Shown: one piece after another, positions 1 to 8,415 of the stretch
How the letters are laid out: every line of letters begins with the position of its first letter
How positions within the stretch are numbered: the stretch's first letter is position 1
Source: Streptomyces alfalfae
GTDB taxonomy: Bacteria > Actinomycetota > Actinomycetes > Streptomycetales > Streptomycetaceae
Direction of reading: 5' to 3'
DNA: 64,000 bases
Assembly (NCBI RefSeq): GCF_004127445.1
Contig: NZ_QEXM01000003.1
Coordinates: 1-64,000, forward strand
Position numbers and translations under genes: made by a program
Notes under the pieces: model-generated
Seen by the model: only the letters and a program-made list of their open reading frames with translations
The model's database searches: none
What the model was told of the DNA's origin: nothing

Positions 1-40
1 GGGGCGCGCGTGGGGGTGGGTCCGGGGTGGGTGGTCCGGG

Positions 41-1297
41 TCAGGCGCCGGCCAGCGCGTCCTGCTCGGTCGCGATGACGATGCGCTCGGACGCCGTACG
101 GGCCGTGCGTTCGGCGCCCCGGCCGTCCGGCCCGGTGGCGATCACGAAGCCGGAGCGCTCCCAGGAACTGCGGATCGGTTCGACGTGCGAGCCCACGGCG
201 ACGGAGACGGCGACGTCGCGCACGCCCGCCGTGGACCGGGCCTCGTCGATCCCGCTGACGGACGTGACGCGGCCGGGCCGGACACCCAAGAAGCGGATGG
301 CTGCGCCTTGTGGCCGCCGTGGTGCCGCAGCGGGCTCCTGCCCGGCCGCGATGCGGAACCAGTTGCGCAACAGGTCCCAGTCGTAGGCGAGTTCGATGAG
401 CCTGTGGATCTGGTCGCCGGGCAGCCTCGCGGCGCACTCCACCAGGTGCGGCATCCCGTCCTCGATGATCCACTCGCCGTGCATGACGCCGGTACGGAAT
501 CCGGACGCGCGGGCCAGGGCCAGCATGCTGGCGCTCAGCGATTCGCGTACGCCGCCCTCGGGCGGAGCCGGGACGACGTGTCCCATCTCCACCGGGTGGA
601 CGCCACCGAGCAGACGCTTGGCGGTCACGTTACAGAACAGCGCGGCGCCGTCGCGCAGCAGCAGCTCGACGCTGAACTCCTCGCCCAGGAGCCGTCGTTC
701 GGCCAGGCACGGGGAGGGCGCCCCGTCCAGGCGCATGGTCCCCCCGATGACGTTGCGCGCGGTGGTGTGCCGCCAGGCCGCCGCCACGTCCGCGCCGGGT
801 TCGAGGACAAGGACGCCTTCGCTGGACTGGAGGGTGGCAGGCTTGAGGACGAACCCGTCGGGGCACCCGGCGGCGAATTCCGCCGCTTCGGCCGCGTCGG
901 ACACCTCTCTCCAGGTGGGCTGGGGGATGCCCGCCTCGTCGGCGAGCCGTCGCTGACGGCGCTTGTCGCGAAAGGTCCGGGCGGCCTCGGCGCCGGGGCC
1001 GGGCAGACCCCAGGCGTCGGCGAGCACCGCTGCGGCCACGACGCCGTAGTCGTTTCCCGGCAGCACGGCACTGACACCGGGCGGCGGGGCGACGAGGGCG
1101 GGCAGCCGGTCCGCGTCGGTCTGCACCGGGGCGGGCAGGACGTCGGCGAAGCAGGCGATCTCGCCGGTGCGGTCACGGGCGCCTCGCACGGCGAGGACTT
1201 CCGGTTCGTCCATGACGAGGACGCTGTCCGGCGCCAGGAAGCCGTCGAGGACGCGCAGCAGGTCCGCGCTGTATCCCACCAGGAGGTATGCGGGCAT
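41..1297 (-). CDS. ATP-grasp ligase, L-amino-acid-ligase-like
   Basis: A 418-residue ATP-grasp enzyme that probably forms an amide or peptide bond between a carboxylate, activated as acyl phosphate, and an amine. An N-terminal pre-ATP-grasp region is followed by the ATP-binding core: lysine in FVLKPA near 152, the GEEFSVE strand near 205-211, and metal-binding glutamates in GEWIIEDG near 275-281 and VECAARLPGD near 286-295. The C-terminal 90 residues look like the LAL_C2 extension of dipeptide-forming L-amino-acid ligases. There is no signal peptide, so it should be cytosolic. AAAGGGA lies 7 nt before the ATG. It is the last gene of a three-gene operon, 12 bp after a LuxR-type gene. Substrates cannot be read from sequence. 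Confidence 0.85.
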   Translation of the reverse strand: MPAYLLVGYSADLLRVLDGFLAPDSVLVMDEPEVLAVRGARDRTGEIACFADVLPAPVQTDADRLPALVAPPPGVSAVLPGNDYGVVAAAVLADAWGLPGPGAEAARTFRDKRRQRRLADEAGIPQPTWREVSDAAEAAEFAAGCPDGFVLKPATLQSSEGVLVLEPGADVAAAWRHTTARNVIGGTMRLDGAPSPCLAERRLLGEEFSVELLLRDGAALFCNVTAKRLLGGVHPVEMGHVVPAPPEGGVRESLSASMLALARASGFRTGVMHGEWIIEDGMPHLVECAARLPGDQIHRLIELAYDWDLLRNWFRIAAGQEPAAAPRRPQGAAIRFLGVRPGRVTSVSGIDEARSTAGVRDVAVSVAVGSHVEPIRSSWERSGFVIATGPDGRGAERTARTASERIVIATEQDALAGA

Positions 1298-1309
1298 GAT
1301 CGGTCCCTT

Positions 1310-2221
1310 TCAGATCTCTCCGGGGCACAGTTCGCCGTGCTGGACGCCGCAGCCCAGAGCCGCCTGCATGAGCAGGACCGCTTCGAGTCGGTTGCGCACG
1401 CACAGCTTGGTCAGGGCGTGGGAGACGTGGCTCTTGATGGTGGCCGGGGAGACGACGAGGCAGTCGGACACCTCGCCGGTCGACATCCCCTCCGCGAGCA
1501 GGGTCAGCACCTCCCGTTCCCGTCGGGTCAGGCAGCGCAGCCGGACCGCGAGATCACGGCCGGCGTCCGCGGGCTGCATGGCCACGCAGAGTCCGACGAG
1601 ATCAGGCGAGAGCACGATGTGCCCGGTCGCGGCGGCGGCAGCGGCTTGCGGCAGGTGGGACAGCGCCCAGTCCTTGCTCAGGCAGCCCGAGGTGCCCGAG
1701 GCCAGGGCGGCGTCCAGCCGGTGCTTGGACCAGTCGACGCCCACCAGGAGGGTCCTGCCGCCGCGGCGGTTGACGTCCTGGGCCTTGAGGACGTGGTTCT
1801 CCAACGGTCCGGAGACCAGGATCGTCAGGTCCGCCCGGTGCAGCGGCCACTCCGCGGCCGGGCGGCGGCTGTCGCCGGTGGCGACCAGGCTGACCTGGTC
1901 GTCCGCGTGCAGGGTGCCGCCGAAGACCTGGCGGGAGACCGGGTCCCCGTCGACCAGGAGGACACGGGGTGGTTCGGCGGAGGGCGGGGCGGCCGGCGCG
2001 AACACCTGCGCAGGTGCGGGCGCCGTGGCGAGCTCGGCGGTGGCGGGTCCTCCCGTGGTGGCCGCTTCGGCCGGCCCCACGGGGCCGGCCCCTTTTACGA
2101 CGGGTCCGGCCGGGCGCGAGGGGAGGCGGGGAAGGTTGTCGAGGAGCGCGGCGGCGGGGAGCATTCCGCCCCACGCGCTCGCGCCGGTCTCGCGCGGGGG
2201 GTGGCTCGTGATACGGGTCAT
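1310..2221 (-). CDS. Orphan LuxR-type regulator with degenerate receiver domain
   Basis: A 303-residue regulator. After an 85-residue Ala/Pro-rich segment comes a receiver-like fold (VLLVDGDP near 88, conserved lysine in CLSKD), then a NarL/LuxR helix-turn-helix near 229-290 beginning LTRREREVLTLLAEG. The strand that normally ends with the phospho-accepting aspartate reads ADLTILVSGP, so that Asp is missing and control by a kinase is unlikely. The chosen ATG has GGAGG 6 nt upstream; a longer in-frame start exists but would overlap the upstream gene. It sits between an AsnRS-like gene (15-bp gap) and the ATP-grasp gene and is probably their cluster-specific activator, which is an inference. 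Confidence 0.8.
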   Translation of the reverse strand: MTRITSHPPRETGASAWGGMLPAAALLDNLPRLPSRPAGPVVKGAGPVGPAEAATTGGPATAELATAPAPAQVFAPAAPPSAEPPRVLLVDGDPVSRQVFGGTLHADDQVSLVATGDSRRPAAEWPLHRADLTILVSGPLENHVLKAQDVNRRGGRTLLVGVDWSKHRLDAALASGTSGCLSKDWALSHLPQAAAAAATGHIVLSPDLVGLCVAMQPADAGRDLAVRLRCLTRREREVLTLLAEGMSTGEVSDCLVVSPATIKSHVSHALTKLCVRNRLEAVLLMQAALGCGVQHGELCPGEI

Positions 2222-2237
2222 CGCGGCACCTCCGCGG

Positions 2238-3242
2238 TCAGGGCGAGACGACACCGGGAAGCTTCGGGAAGGCGGTGGTCTGCCACACGTAGTCGGCGCC
2301 CACCAGGTAGCGGGTGAAGCGCTGGACACCGAGCCCGAAGCCCGCGCTCGGCGGTATGCCCTTCTTCACCTCGTCCAGGTACCAGCCGTACTTGGCGGGG
2401 TTCTCCCCCGTCTCGCGCATCCGGGTGATCAGACGCCGGTAGTCCGACTCGCGTTCGCCGCCGCTGATGACCTCGCCGTAGCCCTCCGGCATCAGGAGGT
2501 CGAACGTCCGCAGCACGCCCGGCCGTTGACTGTCCTCTCGCTCCAGGAAGACGCGTGAGCCCTTGGGGTAGTCGGTCAGGAACACGGGGCGGCCGCTGCC
2601 CTCGGAGAGGAGGCGCTCGCCTTCCCAGTCGATCTCGGCCGCCGCGCTCTGGGCATGGCCGCCGTCGACGAGACGGGTGACGGCGTCCGTGTGAGCGAGC
2701 CGTTCGAACGGGGCCGCGAGCATCGCCCGCAGCGCGTCCACGTCGCGCCCCAGGTCGCGCAGCGCCGGTTCGCACTCGGCGACGACCGCTCGGGTAGCGG
2801 TGGCGATCAGCTCCTCGGCCAGGTCCATCACTTGTTCGCGGCTGGTGTGCGCCATCTCGATGTCCAGCTGATGGAACTCCGCGAGATGGCGCTGGGTGGA
2901 GCAGGTCTCCAGTGGCTCCATCCGTACGTTCGGAGCGACGTAGAAGATCTTGTCGTAGGCGAGCAAGGCCGCCTGCTTGTAGACGAAGGCGCTCGTCATG
3001 AGTTTGTAGCGGTGGCCGTAGAAGTCGACGTCGACCTGTTTGGCGCCGCGAATTCCGGGGTCGGTGACCGGGCCGATGACGGGAGGGAGGAGTTCCACGA
3101 ATCCGGCTTCGTACAGGAATTCCCGGGCATGCCGCAGAAATAAGTTCTGCAGGCGGAGAATCCGGCGGGTGCTGTCGGAGCTGAGGTGTGCTCGTGGCCC
3201 GGGCGGGAGGTGCGCGCCAACCAAGACTGCGGGTGCTGACAT
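2238..3242 (-). CDS. Asparaginyl-tRNA-synthetase-like enzyme without anticodon domain
   Basis: A 334-residue class II aminoacyl-tRNA-synthetase core of the Asp/Asn subgroup. Motif 2 is at about 104-130 (VRMEPLET, TQRHLAEFHQLDIE) and motif 3 at about 301-310 (GFGLGVQRF), so the ATP/aminoacyl-adenylate site looks intact. The OB-fold anticodon-binding domain expected at the N-terminus is absent, as in archaeal AsnA-like asparagine synthetases derived from AsnRS. It therefore probably adenylates aspartate or a related acid and passes it to ammonia or an amine, not tRNA. The start has GAGGGAG 9 nt upstream; the longer reading frame lacks a site. First gene of the operon with LuxR and ATP-grasp genes, pointing to a small amino-acid or peptide metabolite. 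Confidence 0.85.
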   Translation of the reverse strand: MSAPAVLVGAHLPPGPRAHLSSDSTRRILRLQNLFLRHAREFLYEAGFVELLPPVIGPVTDPGIRGAKQVDVDFYGHRYKLMTSAFVYKQAALLAYDKIFYVAPNVRMEPLETCSTQRHLAEFHQLDIEMAHTSREQVMDLAEELIATATRAVVAECEPALRDLGRDVDALRAMLAAPFERLAHTDAVTRLVDGGHAQSAAAEIDWEGERLLSEGSGRPVFLTDYPKGSRVFLEREDSQRPGVLRTFDLLMPEGYGEVISGGERESDYRRLITRMRETGENPAKYGWYLDEVKKGIPPSAGFGLGVQRFTRYLVGADYVWQTTAFPKLPGVVSP

Positions 3243-3319
3243 TCTTCGTGCTCCCTCTTTCGCTAAAGGGTCAGGGAAGAACTTCGCCTGATCCACGCTA
3301 GGGGAGGGAAGTGACCGGT

Positions 3320-3333
3320 CCGGAATTTTCCGG
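3320..3333. promoter_or_regulatory. Palindrome upstream of the AsnRS-like operon
   Basis: CCGGAA-TT-TTCCGG is a perfect 6+6 inverted repeat 78 bp before the AsnRS-like start, in an AT-enriched patch. On the minus strand it lies just downstream of GGTTATATT, a possible -10 element. It could bind the LuxR-type or the XRE-type regulator; this is inference from position only. Confidence 0.35.
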
Positions 3334-3485
3334 CGGAATATAACCGGAACTCTGCCGACAGGACGACCGGCTCGCGGGCAGGTGGGCGCGCCCTGCGGAC
3401 GTACCACTCGGGAGTGGGGTCTGCGCAGGGCGCGCGGGAGCGTCACGGCCGGGCGCCGGTGTATCGCCGGGGCGCGTCCGTGCAC

Positions 3486-4166
3486 TCAGCGGGTGCGACG
3501 TTCCATGTATGCGGTGCCGCCGTCGACGGCGGCCAACCGCCAGCCGTCGCGGGCCACCTCCGTGAGAACACCGGTGGCACCGGGGCCGGACCCCTCGGGG
3601 AGCGGCACGGCCCTGTACTCGTAGGCGCAGGTGAGCGCGGGGCGCCGCACATCCGGTGCACCGGCTGGTTCCGCGTCCCTGTCGTCCCCGTCCGCGCCGG
3701 TTCCGGCAGCGGCCGGCCGGGCCGTCCCAGCGAGGGCTCCCGGGTCGGTATCGGGGCGCGTTCCCTTGGTGGAGGCGGGAGAGGTGAGCGGGATCGATCC
3801 CTGACCGAGCGAGGAACCGGACAACCGTGGTCCCTGTTCGGGGAGTCCATGAGCGTCGTGAAAGGGCTCCCCCGGGGCGGTGGGCCGTCCGAAGTCCGGC
3901 GGACCGACGCCGCCCGGACTTCCGTGCGGGCCTTCACGTTCCCCTTCCACGGCGAGTTTCAGCAACCGGTACCGAGTGGACCCGTCGATACGCAGAGCGT
4001 CGGCCAGCAGCTGGACGGTCTCTTTGCGCGGATGGCGCACATGACCTTTCTCCAGGTTTCTTATCGCGCGGGAACTGATGGTGGAGAGGTCGGCCAACTG
4101 CTGCTGGGTGATGCCTGAACGCAGTCTGGTGCGCATCAGCATTTCGGCGAACTGAAGGTTTTCCAT
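3486..4166 (-). CDS. XRE-family regulator with C-terminal DUF4177-like domain
   Basis: A 226-residue DNA-binding protein. Residues about 6-65 form an XRE helix-turn-helix (RLRSGITQQQLADLSTIS, then AIRNLEKG). A Gly/Pro-rich linker of roughly 100 residues follows, then a C-terminal 45-residue segment (CAYEYRAVPL ... LTEVARDGWRLAAVDGG) resembling small DUF4177 domains. The ATG is preceded by GGAG at 7 nt; upstream in-frame codons give an Arg-rich, implausible N-terminus. It is codirectional with and 243 bp upstream of the AsnRS-like operon, so it may control that operon. The fusion of these two domains is uncommon but occurs in actinomycete regulators as far as I recall. Confidence 0.75.
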   Translation of the reverse strand: MENLQFAEMLMRTRLRSGITQQQLADLSTISSRAIRNLEKGHVRHPRKETVQLLADALRIDGSTRYRLLKLAVEGEREGPHGSPGGVGPPDFGRPTAPGEPFHDAHGLPEQGPRLSGSSLGQGSIPLTSPASTKGTRPDTDPGALAGTARPAAAGTGADGDDRDAEPAGAPDVRRPALTCAYEYRAVPLPEGSGPGATGVLTEVARDGWRLAAVDGGTAYMERRTR

Positions 4167-4928
4167 GAGGTCACTCCGACATCTCGTGGACCATACTTCC
4201 CCGGATCCGGTACGCGGCCTCCGGCGTCGCCGCGCTCGGCGCATCCGGCGGCGCCGCTTCCCACCATAGGAAGCGCGCTGCCGGGCCTCCACGTCACGAC
4301 CGTCACACGCCTACGCTTCGCGACAACCTTCCAGCGGCCGACGTCCCCTCCCCGTATGCACAGGTGGGACGCCGCTCCCCAGCCACGGATCCATTCGGCT
4401 GACCGAACGGGCAAGAGGCGCCCGAACGGCCCGCCCGCACCACGCGCCCGACCGGGCCCAGGCCGTCGCACCCTGTCTGAGCTGCGGGATGGGCGACCCG
4501 GCAGTGCGGCACCGGCGACAGACACCGAACGGCGCCCGCTCACCAATGCAAAATCTGCCAAATGGCCGATTACCTGTGCTAGTTGGTCATACATGGGAAT
4601 GCGAGTGCCGAGCAGCACCCCTTCAGCCCGCCTCGACGCGTTTGCGTACGCCGCCGGCCGCCCTCCCCACCAGACATCGGCCTGTCTGCAGGTCAGACAG
4701 CCTTCGAACTGCTGACCCCTCACCCGGCCGCCCAGGTCGCGGCCCGGCCACCGCCCTACGCCGGCCCTCGCACCACCGAGGCCGTCAGCGGCTGCCCTTC
4801 GTACTGATCCGGGAATAGCACCACGAATATCAGGATGCGATGTTGTCCTGCGCGACATCCTCGACGAACGGGCCGACGACGGGCGACGGACCGACCGGCA
4901 CGCCCGAGACCGCCACGGCCATGTCCGG
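4167..4928. other. Gene-poor interval with a low-GC patch
   Basis: No reading frame here has coding-like composition; all candidates are Arg/Pro-rich. Positions about 4541-4610 are markedly AT-richer than the surroundings and contain small inverted repeats (GCCA-AA-TGGC; ACCAA...TTGGT). This could be a promoter region or the decayed remains of a gene or insertion. I find no terminal repeats or integrase. Confidence 0.4.
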
Positions 4929-5645
4929 TCACGATTCACGGGCGGCTCTGTCACCCGTTGACGCCACGCACTCCCGGAGCACCGGTTCCAGGCGCAGCTG
5001 GGTGTCCTCGCGGTCGAAGACTTGGAGGGTGCCGAGAAAGTCGACGATCAGCCGTGCCTCGTCCTCGTCATCGATCTTGAGCGCGACGGCGGTCGCCGCG
5101 CCTTCCAGGTCGAAGAGGCCGTCCTTGAACTCGTCGGGGAGGGCCCGGTATCCGGCGGCCGGCAGGGGATCCTCGCACACGCCGGTGGCCTCGGCGGATG
5201 CGCGGGCCTCGACCCGGTCCGCGCGGAGGTCGGCCAGACGACGCAGCACCTCGTCGGGGTCACTCCATTCCTCGCGCAGGCGGTGGGCTCGGTCCACCAG
5301 GAGCGGCCAGCCGCCGGTCAGTTCGTGGAGACGGTCCAGGCGGCCCTCCGCAGGGGACACGTTGACGCGCTGGGCCCAGCAGCGCAGGCTGCGGTGGTCA
5401 CGCCTACGCAGCACTACCGGGGCGGCCGAGGTGGGCTCGGTTTCCGTCAGCAGGGAGCGCCATAGGGCGAGCTGAGCGGGGTCGGCGACGAGGACGACCC
5501 CGCGGGTGACCCCCGGAGTGGCGGGCAGTGGCGTCTCTGCCAGGTCGACGGCTTCGCGACAGGTCTCAGCACGGACCGGCTCCCGGTAGTTGATGAAGGC
5601 GCTGATGACGACCCGTCGTTCTCGGGCGCGTCCGCCAGAGCACAC
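4929..5645 (-). pseudogene. Probable C-terminal remnant of a larger protein
   Basis: The frame has good codon composition and a natural-looking protein of about 238 residues, including PGVTRGVVLVADPAQLALWR, LTGGWPLLVDRAHRL and an acidic C-terminus. The LTGGWPLL stretch resembles the lid region of AAA+/STAND-type NTPases, but no Walker A or B segment precedes it. The homology-like region begins abruptly; the only start is a GTG at 5645 with GGAG 6 nt upstream, after a Cys/Gly-rich stretch unlike the rest. I read it as a truncated gene whose 5' part has been lost beside the pirin gene. A short intact gene using that GTG is the alternative. Function is unknown. Confidence 0.45.
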
Positions 5646-5707
5646 CCTGGGCTCCTGACCCCCGCAGCCGCCGCCCACGCACTGCCGGCAACCCGCATCC
5701 GCGCAGA

Positions 5708-6676
5708 TCAGCGCACCCGTCCCCGGGGCTTCAGGGGCACAGACGGCAGTTCCGGAGCGGGCAGCGGGTCCCCGTCGTAGCCGTGGACCTCGCCGAAGCG
5801 GGCGCCGGCCGTCCAGTCCGCACGCGCCTGCACGATGTCCTCGTTCGACCGTCCGATGAAGTTCCACCACATGATGATCTCCTCGCCGAACGGCGTCCCG
5901 CCGATCAGGAGCACGCGCGCGGGCGTGTCCGACTCGTTGGTGAGTGTCAGGGTGGTGTGGCCCGTGCCGAGGTAGCCGAGCTCCGCCGGGCGCAGGGTGG
6001 CGCCGGCCATGACGATCTGGCCCTGGTCGACGAGGAGGCCGTGTTCGAAGGACGCGTCCACGGCGAGCGTGGTCGTCGCGCGCGGCTCGATGAGCAGTTC
6101 GGCGCCGAGCAGCGGCGAGAACGTCCGCACCGGCGATGTCGAGCCCGCCAGCGTGCCCAGGAAGACCCTGGCCTCGGCTCCGTCCACCCGTACCGGAGTG
6201 GGGACGTAGTGCTGGAAGTCCCGGTCGGCGTTCCGATGCCCGTCGGGCAGCGCCACCCAGAGCTGGACGCCGTGGAGCACGGTGGTGGCGGGCGTGGAGA
6301 CCTCCGAGTGGGCGATGCCGTGGCCGCCCGTCATCAGGTTCAGCTCCCCGGGCCGGACGAAGGCGTGGCTGCCGAGGCTGTCCCTGTGCTCGATCTCCCC
6401 GCTGAACAGCCAACTCACGGTCTGCAGGCCGATGTGCGGGTGCGGTGCGACGTCCATGCCGCCGGATGCGGACACGTCGTCGGGTCCGTAGTGGTCGACG
6501 AAACACCAGGCTCCGATCAGCGTACGGGCGCGCTGGGGAAGGGTGCGCCGCACCGCCATGGCCCGCGGGCCGCCCAGCGGCACCTCGCGCGCGGAGAGGA
6601 CCTCGGCCCGACGCGCGGTGCCACTGCCCTCGGCTCCGCAGCGCAGGGCGGCGGGATCACGCTCGGCATTGCTCAT
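5708..6676 (-). CDS. Pirin family protein
   Basis: A 322-residue bicupin of the pirin family. The N-terminal cupin has the metal ligands HPHIGLQTVSW (about 77-87), HRDSLGSHAFVRPGELNLMTGGHGIAHSE in two parts, and the C-terminal cupin ends with IGGTPFGEEIIMWWNFIGRS, a family hallmark. Pirins are iron-binding cytosolic proteins; some have quercetinase activity and others act as redox-sensitive cofactors, so the exact role is open. GGAAGG precedes the ATG. It diverges from an AhpD-like gene across 83 bp, a pairing consistent with an oxidative or electrophile response. Confidence 0.93.
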   Translation of the reverse strand: MSNAERDPAALRCGAEGSGTARRAEVLSAREVPLGGPRAMAVRRTLPQRARTLIGAWCFVDHYGPDDVSASGGMDVAPHPHIGLQTVSWLFSGEIEHRDSLGSHAFVRPGELNLMTGGHGIAHSEVSTPATTVLHGVQLWVALPDGHRNADRDFQHYVPTPVRVDGAEARVFLGTLAGSTSPVRTFSPLLGAELLIEPRATTTLAVDASFEHGLLVDQGQIVMAGATLRPAELGYLGTGHTTLTLTNESDTPARVLLIGGTPFGEEIIMWWNFIGRSNEDIVQARADWTAGARFGEVHGYDGDPLPAPELPSVPLKPRGRVR

Positions 6677-6759
6677 CGCTGCCTTCCCCCATCAAGATAC
6701 TTTGGCTTTCAACCACTGTCTTCGATCATAAACCTTCACGAGTCCCAGAGGGAGCCCAC

Positions 6760-7284
6760 ATGGAGCGGCACGACCACCCGGAGCAGCGCGCCCACCAGCC
6801 GGAGCAGCACGCCCACCCGACCGTGCAGCGCGTCTACGTCGACAAGCAGAGCCCCAAGGCCTATCACGCGATGGTCGAGGCGTCGGCCGCCGTCAGGGCC
6901 ACGGCGGCCGACGCCGGGCTCGACCGCATCCTCGTGGAGCTGGTCAACCTCCGCGTCTCCCAGCTCAACGGCTGCGCGTACTGCCTCGACGTGCACACCC
7001 GTACCGCCCTGCGCGAGGGCGAGACGACCCGACGCCTCGGCGTGCTGGCCGCCTGGCGGGACACCGAACTGTTCACGCCCCGGGAGCGGGCGGCGCTGGC
7101 CCTGGCGGAGGCCACCACGCACCCGGCGGACGCCGCCGCACAGGAGGCGGCGTACGCCGCCGCGCGTGAGCTGTTCTCCGACGCCGAGATATCGGCGGTG
7201 ATCTGGGTGGCGATCACGATCAACGCGTTCAACCGCGTCTCCATCCTGAGCAAGCATCCGGTGCGGGGCGCCCAGGGGCGGTGA
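6760..7284 (+). CDS. Carboxymuconolactone decarboxylase / AhpD-like protein
   Basis: A 174-residue all-helical AhpD-fold protein. The redox motif GCAYCLDVHT (CxxC followed by His) is present near 73-82, which favours a peroxidase/disulfide-reductase-like role over ring-cleavage decarboxylation. The N-terminus is His-rich with a repeated EQ(R/H)AH(Q/P) pattern (HDHPEQRAHQPEQHAHP), possibly metal-binding. GGAG is 7 nt before the ATG. It is divergent from the pirin gene and has no following partner on the same strand. Confidence 0.9.
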   Translation: MERHDHPEQRAHQPEQHAHPTVQRVYVDKQSPKAYHAMVEASAAVRATAADAGLDRILVELVNLRVSQLNGCAYCLDVHTRTALREGETTRRLGVLAAWRDTELFTPRERAALALAEATTHPADAAAQEAAYAAARELFSDAEISAVIWVAITINAFNRVSILSKHPVRGAQGR

Positions 7285-7407
7285 GCGGTCACAGCCGGTG
7301 CGCCGGGCGTCGACTCCCGCCGCCCGGCCGTCCCTGGCGTGGCGGACGACGGCCCCATGACGCGGCGTGCGCCACGAGTCGGCGTACGGCGAGTGCCTCC
7401 CCGGCGG

Positions 7408-8415
7408 TCACAGCCGCTCGGGCGTCGTGGGCGCCGCATGTGTCGGGTGCGCCGTATACGTGGGGTCTGCCGCCTGCGTCGGGTGAGCTGCGTGCCCTGC
7501 GCGAGCCAGGTGCGCCGCCACGTGAGCGGCAAAGGTGCGCGGCGCGCGGCCCGTGACGCGTTCCACGACGTCGCTGGTACGGTCCTCCGCTCCTCCGGCG
7601 ATCGCCTCGTCCATGCCGGCGAGGAGATCGGCGAACGGTTCCGGCAGGCCCGTCGCGGTCAGCCGGTCCCGCATCGCCTCGCGGGAGACCGCGCGATGGC
7701 GGACCGTACGGCCCGTGACACGGGTGAGCGTGGCGGCGGCGTCGGCGTAACTGAGGGCCTCGGGGCCGGTGATGAGAGGGGCCGCGTTGTGCGGCCGTTC
7801 GTCCGTGAGGGCCCGTGCGGCGACCTCCGCGATGTCGTCGGCGTCGATGAACGCGACGCGGCCGTCCCCGGTGGCCGTCACGATCTCGCCGCGCTCGCGG
7901 ATGCTTTGCGCGTGCACATGGTCACCGGTGAAGTTCTGCATGAACCAGGAAGGTCGGAGCACCGCCCACTGCGGGAACCTCTCACGGATGCCCCGGTACA
8001 CCTCGCCCAGGCCCTCGTCCGTCTCCGCGATCGCCGATGACCCGAGCAGCACCACCCGCTCGACGCCCGCGCCGCGTGCCCGGTCCAGGAACGGGAGCAT
8101 GGGCGCGGCCGGGTCCGGTGCGCCCACGGGCGCGACGAGGTAGACGCGGCGCACTCCGTCGAGCGCGGGGGCGTGGGTCGCCGGGTCGTTCCAGTCGAAG
8201 CGGGCCGTCTCCAGGCCGGCGGCCGGAGCGAGGCCAGCGGTCGTCCCGTGGGCAGCGGCCGGGTCGGGACCGGCAGCCGTGCCGTCATCGACCGCGGGGC
8301 CAGGATGGCGGCTCGCCACTCTGACCGCGTGCCCCGCCGCCACGAGGCGGGCCGTCACGCGACGGCCCGTCGTGCCGGTGCCGCCCGTCACCAGAACGCG
8401 CGTCGCCGTGCTCAT
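7408..8415 (-). CDS. NmrA-like NAD(P)-binding protein
   Basis: A 335-residue Rossmann-fold protein of the atypical SDR/NmrA group. The dinucleotide motif VTGGTGTTGRRV is near residues 8-19, and RPSWFMQNF with FIDADDIAEVA is typical of this group. Members reduce quinones or sense NADP(H); the substrate is unknown. The C-terminal 30 residues are a low-complexity His/Thr/Pro tail of repeated AHPT(Q/H)AA units encoded by short DNA repeats. The ATG overlaps the stop of the SnoaL-like gene by four bases (ATGA), so the two are translationally coupled. Both genes probably respond to the divergent TetR at 9062. Confidence 0.9.
   Translation of the reverse strand: MSTATRVLVTGGTGTTGRRVTARLVAAGHAVRVASRHPGPAVDDGTAAGPDPAAAHGTTAGLAPAAGLETARFDWNDPATHAPALDGVRRVYLVAPVGAPDPAAPMLPFLDRARGAGVERVVLLGSSAIAETDEGLGEVYRGIRERFPQWAVLRPSWFMQNFTGDHVHAQSIRERGEIVTATGDGRVAFIDADDIAEVAARALTDERPHNAAPLITGPEALSYADAAATLTRVTGRTVRHRAVSREAMRDRLTATGLPEPFADLLAGMDEAIAGGAEDRTSDVVERVTGRAPRTFAAHVAAHLARAGHAAHPTQAADPTYTAHPTHAAPTTPERL

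Noticed and set aside
185..2317. A 710-codon plus-strand frame opposite the first two genes
   Set aside because: It is antisense to two genes with clear conserved motifs and its composition (Gly/Arg/His-rich, no domain) is that of a high-GC shadow frame.
4136..4954. A 272-codon minus-strand frame in the gene-poor interval
   Set aside because: It is Arg/Gly/Ser-rich without domain features, lacks a ribosome site and overlaps the XRE gene start.
5646..6506. Upstream continuation of the remnant's frame through the pirin gene
   Set aside because: The extension is another frame of the pirin gene on the same strand with shadow composition; pirin itself is complete.
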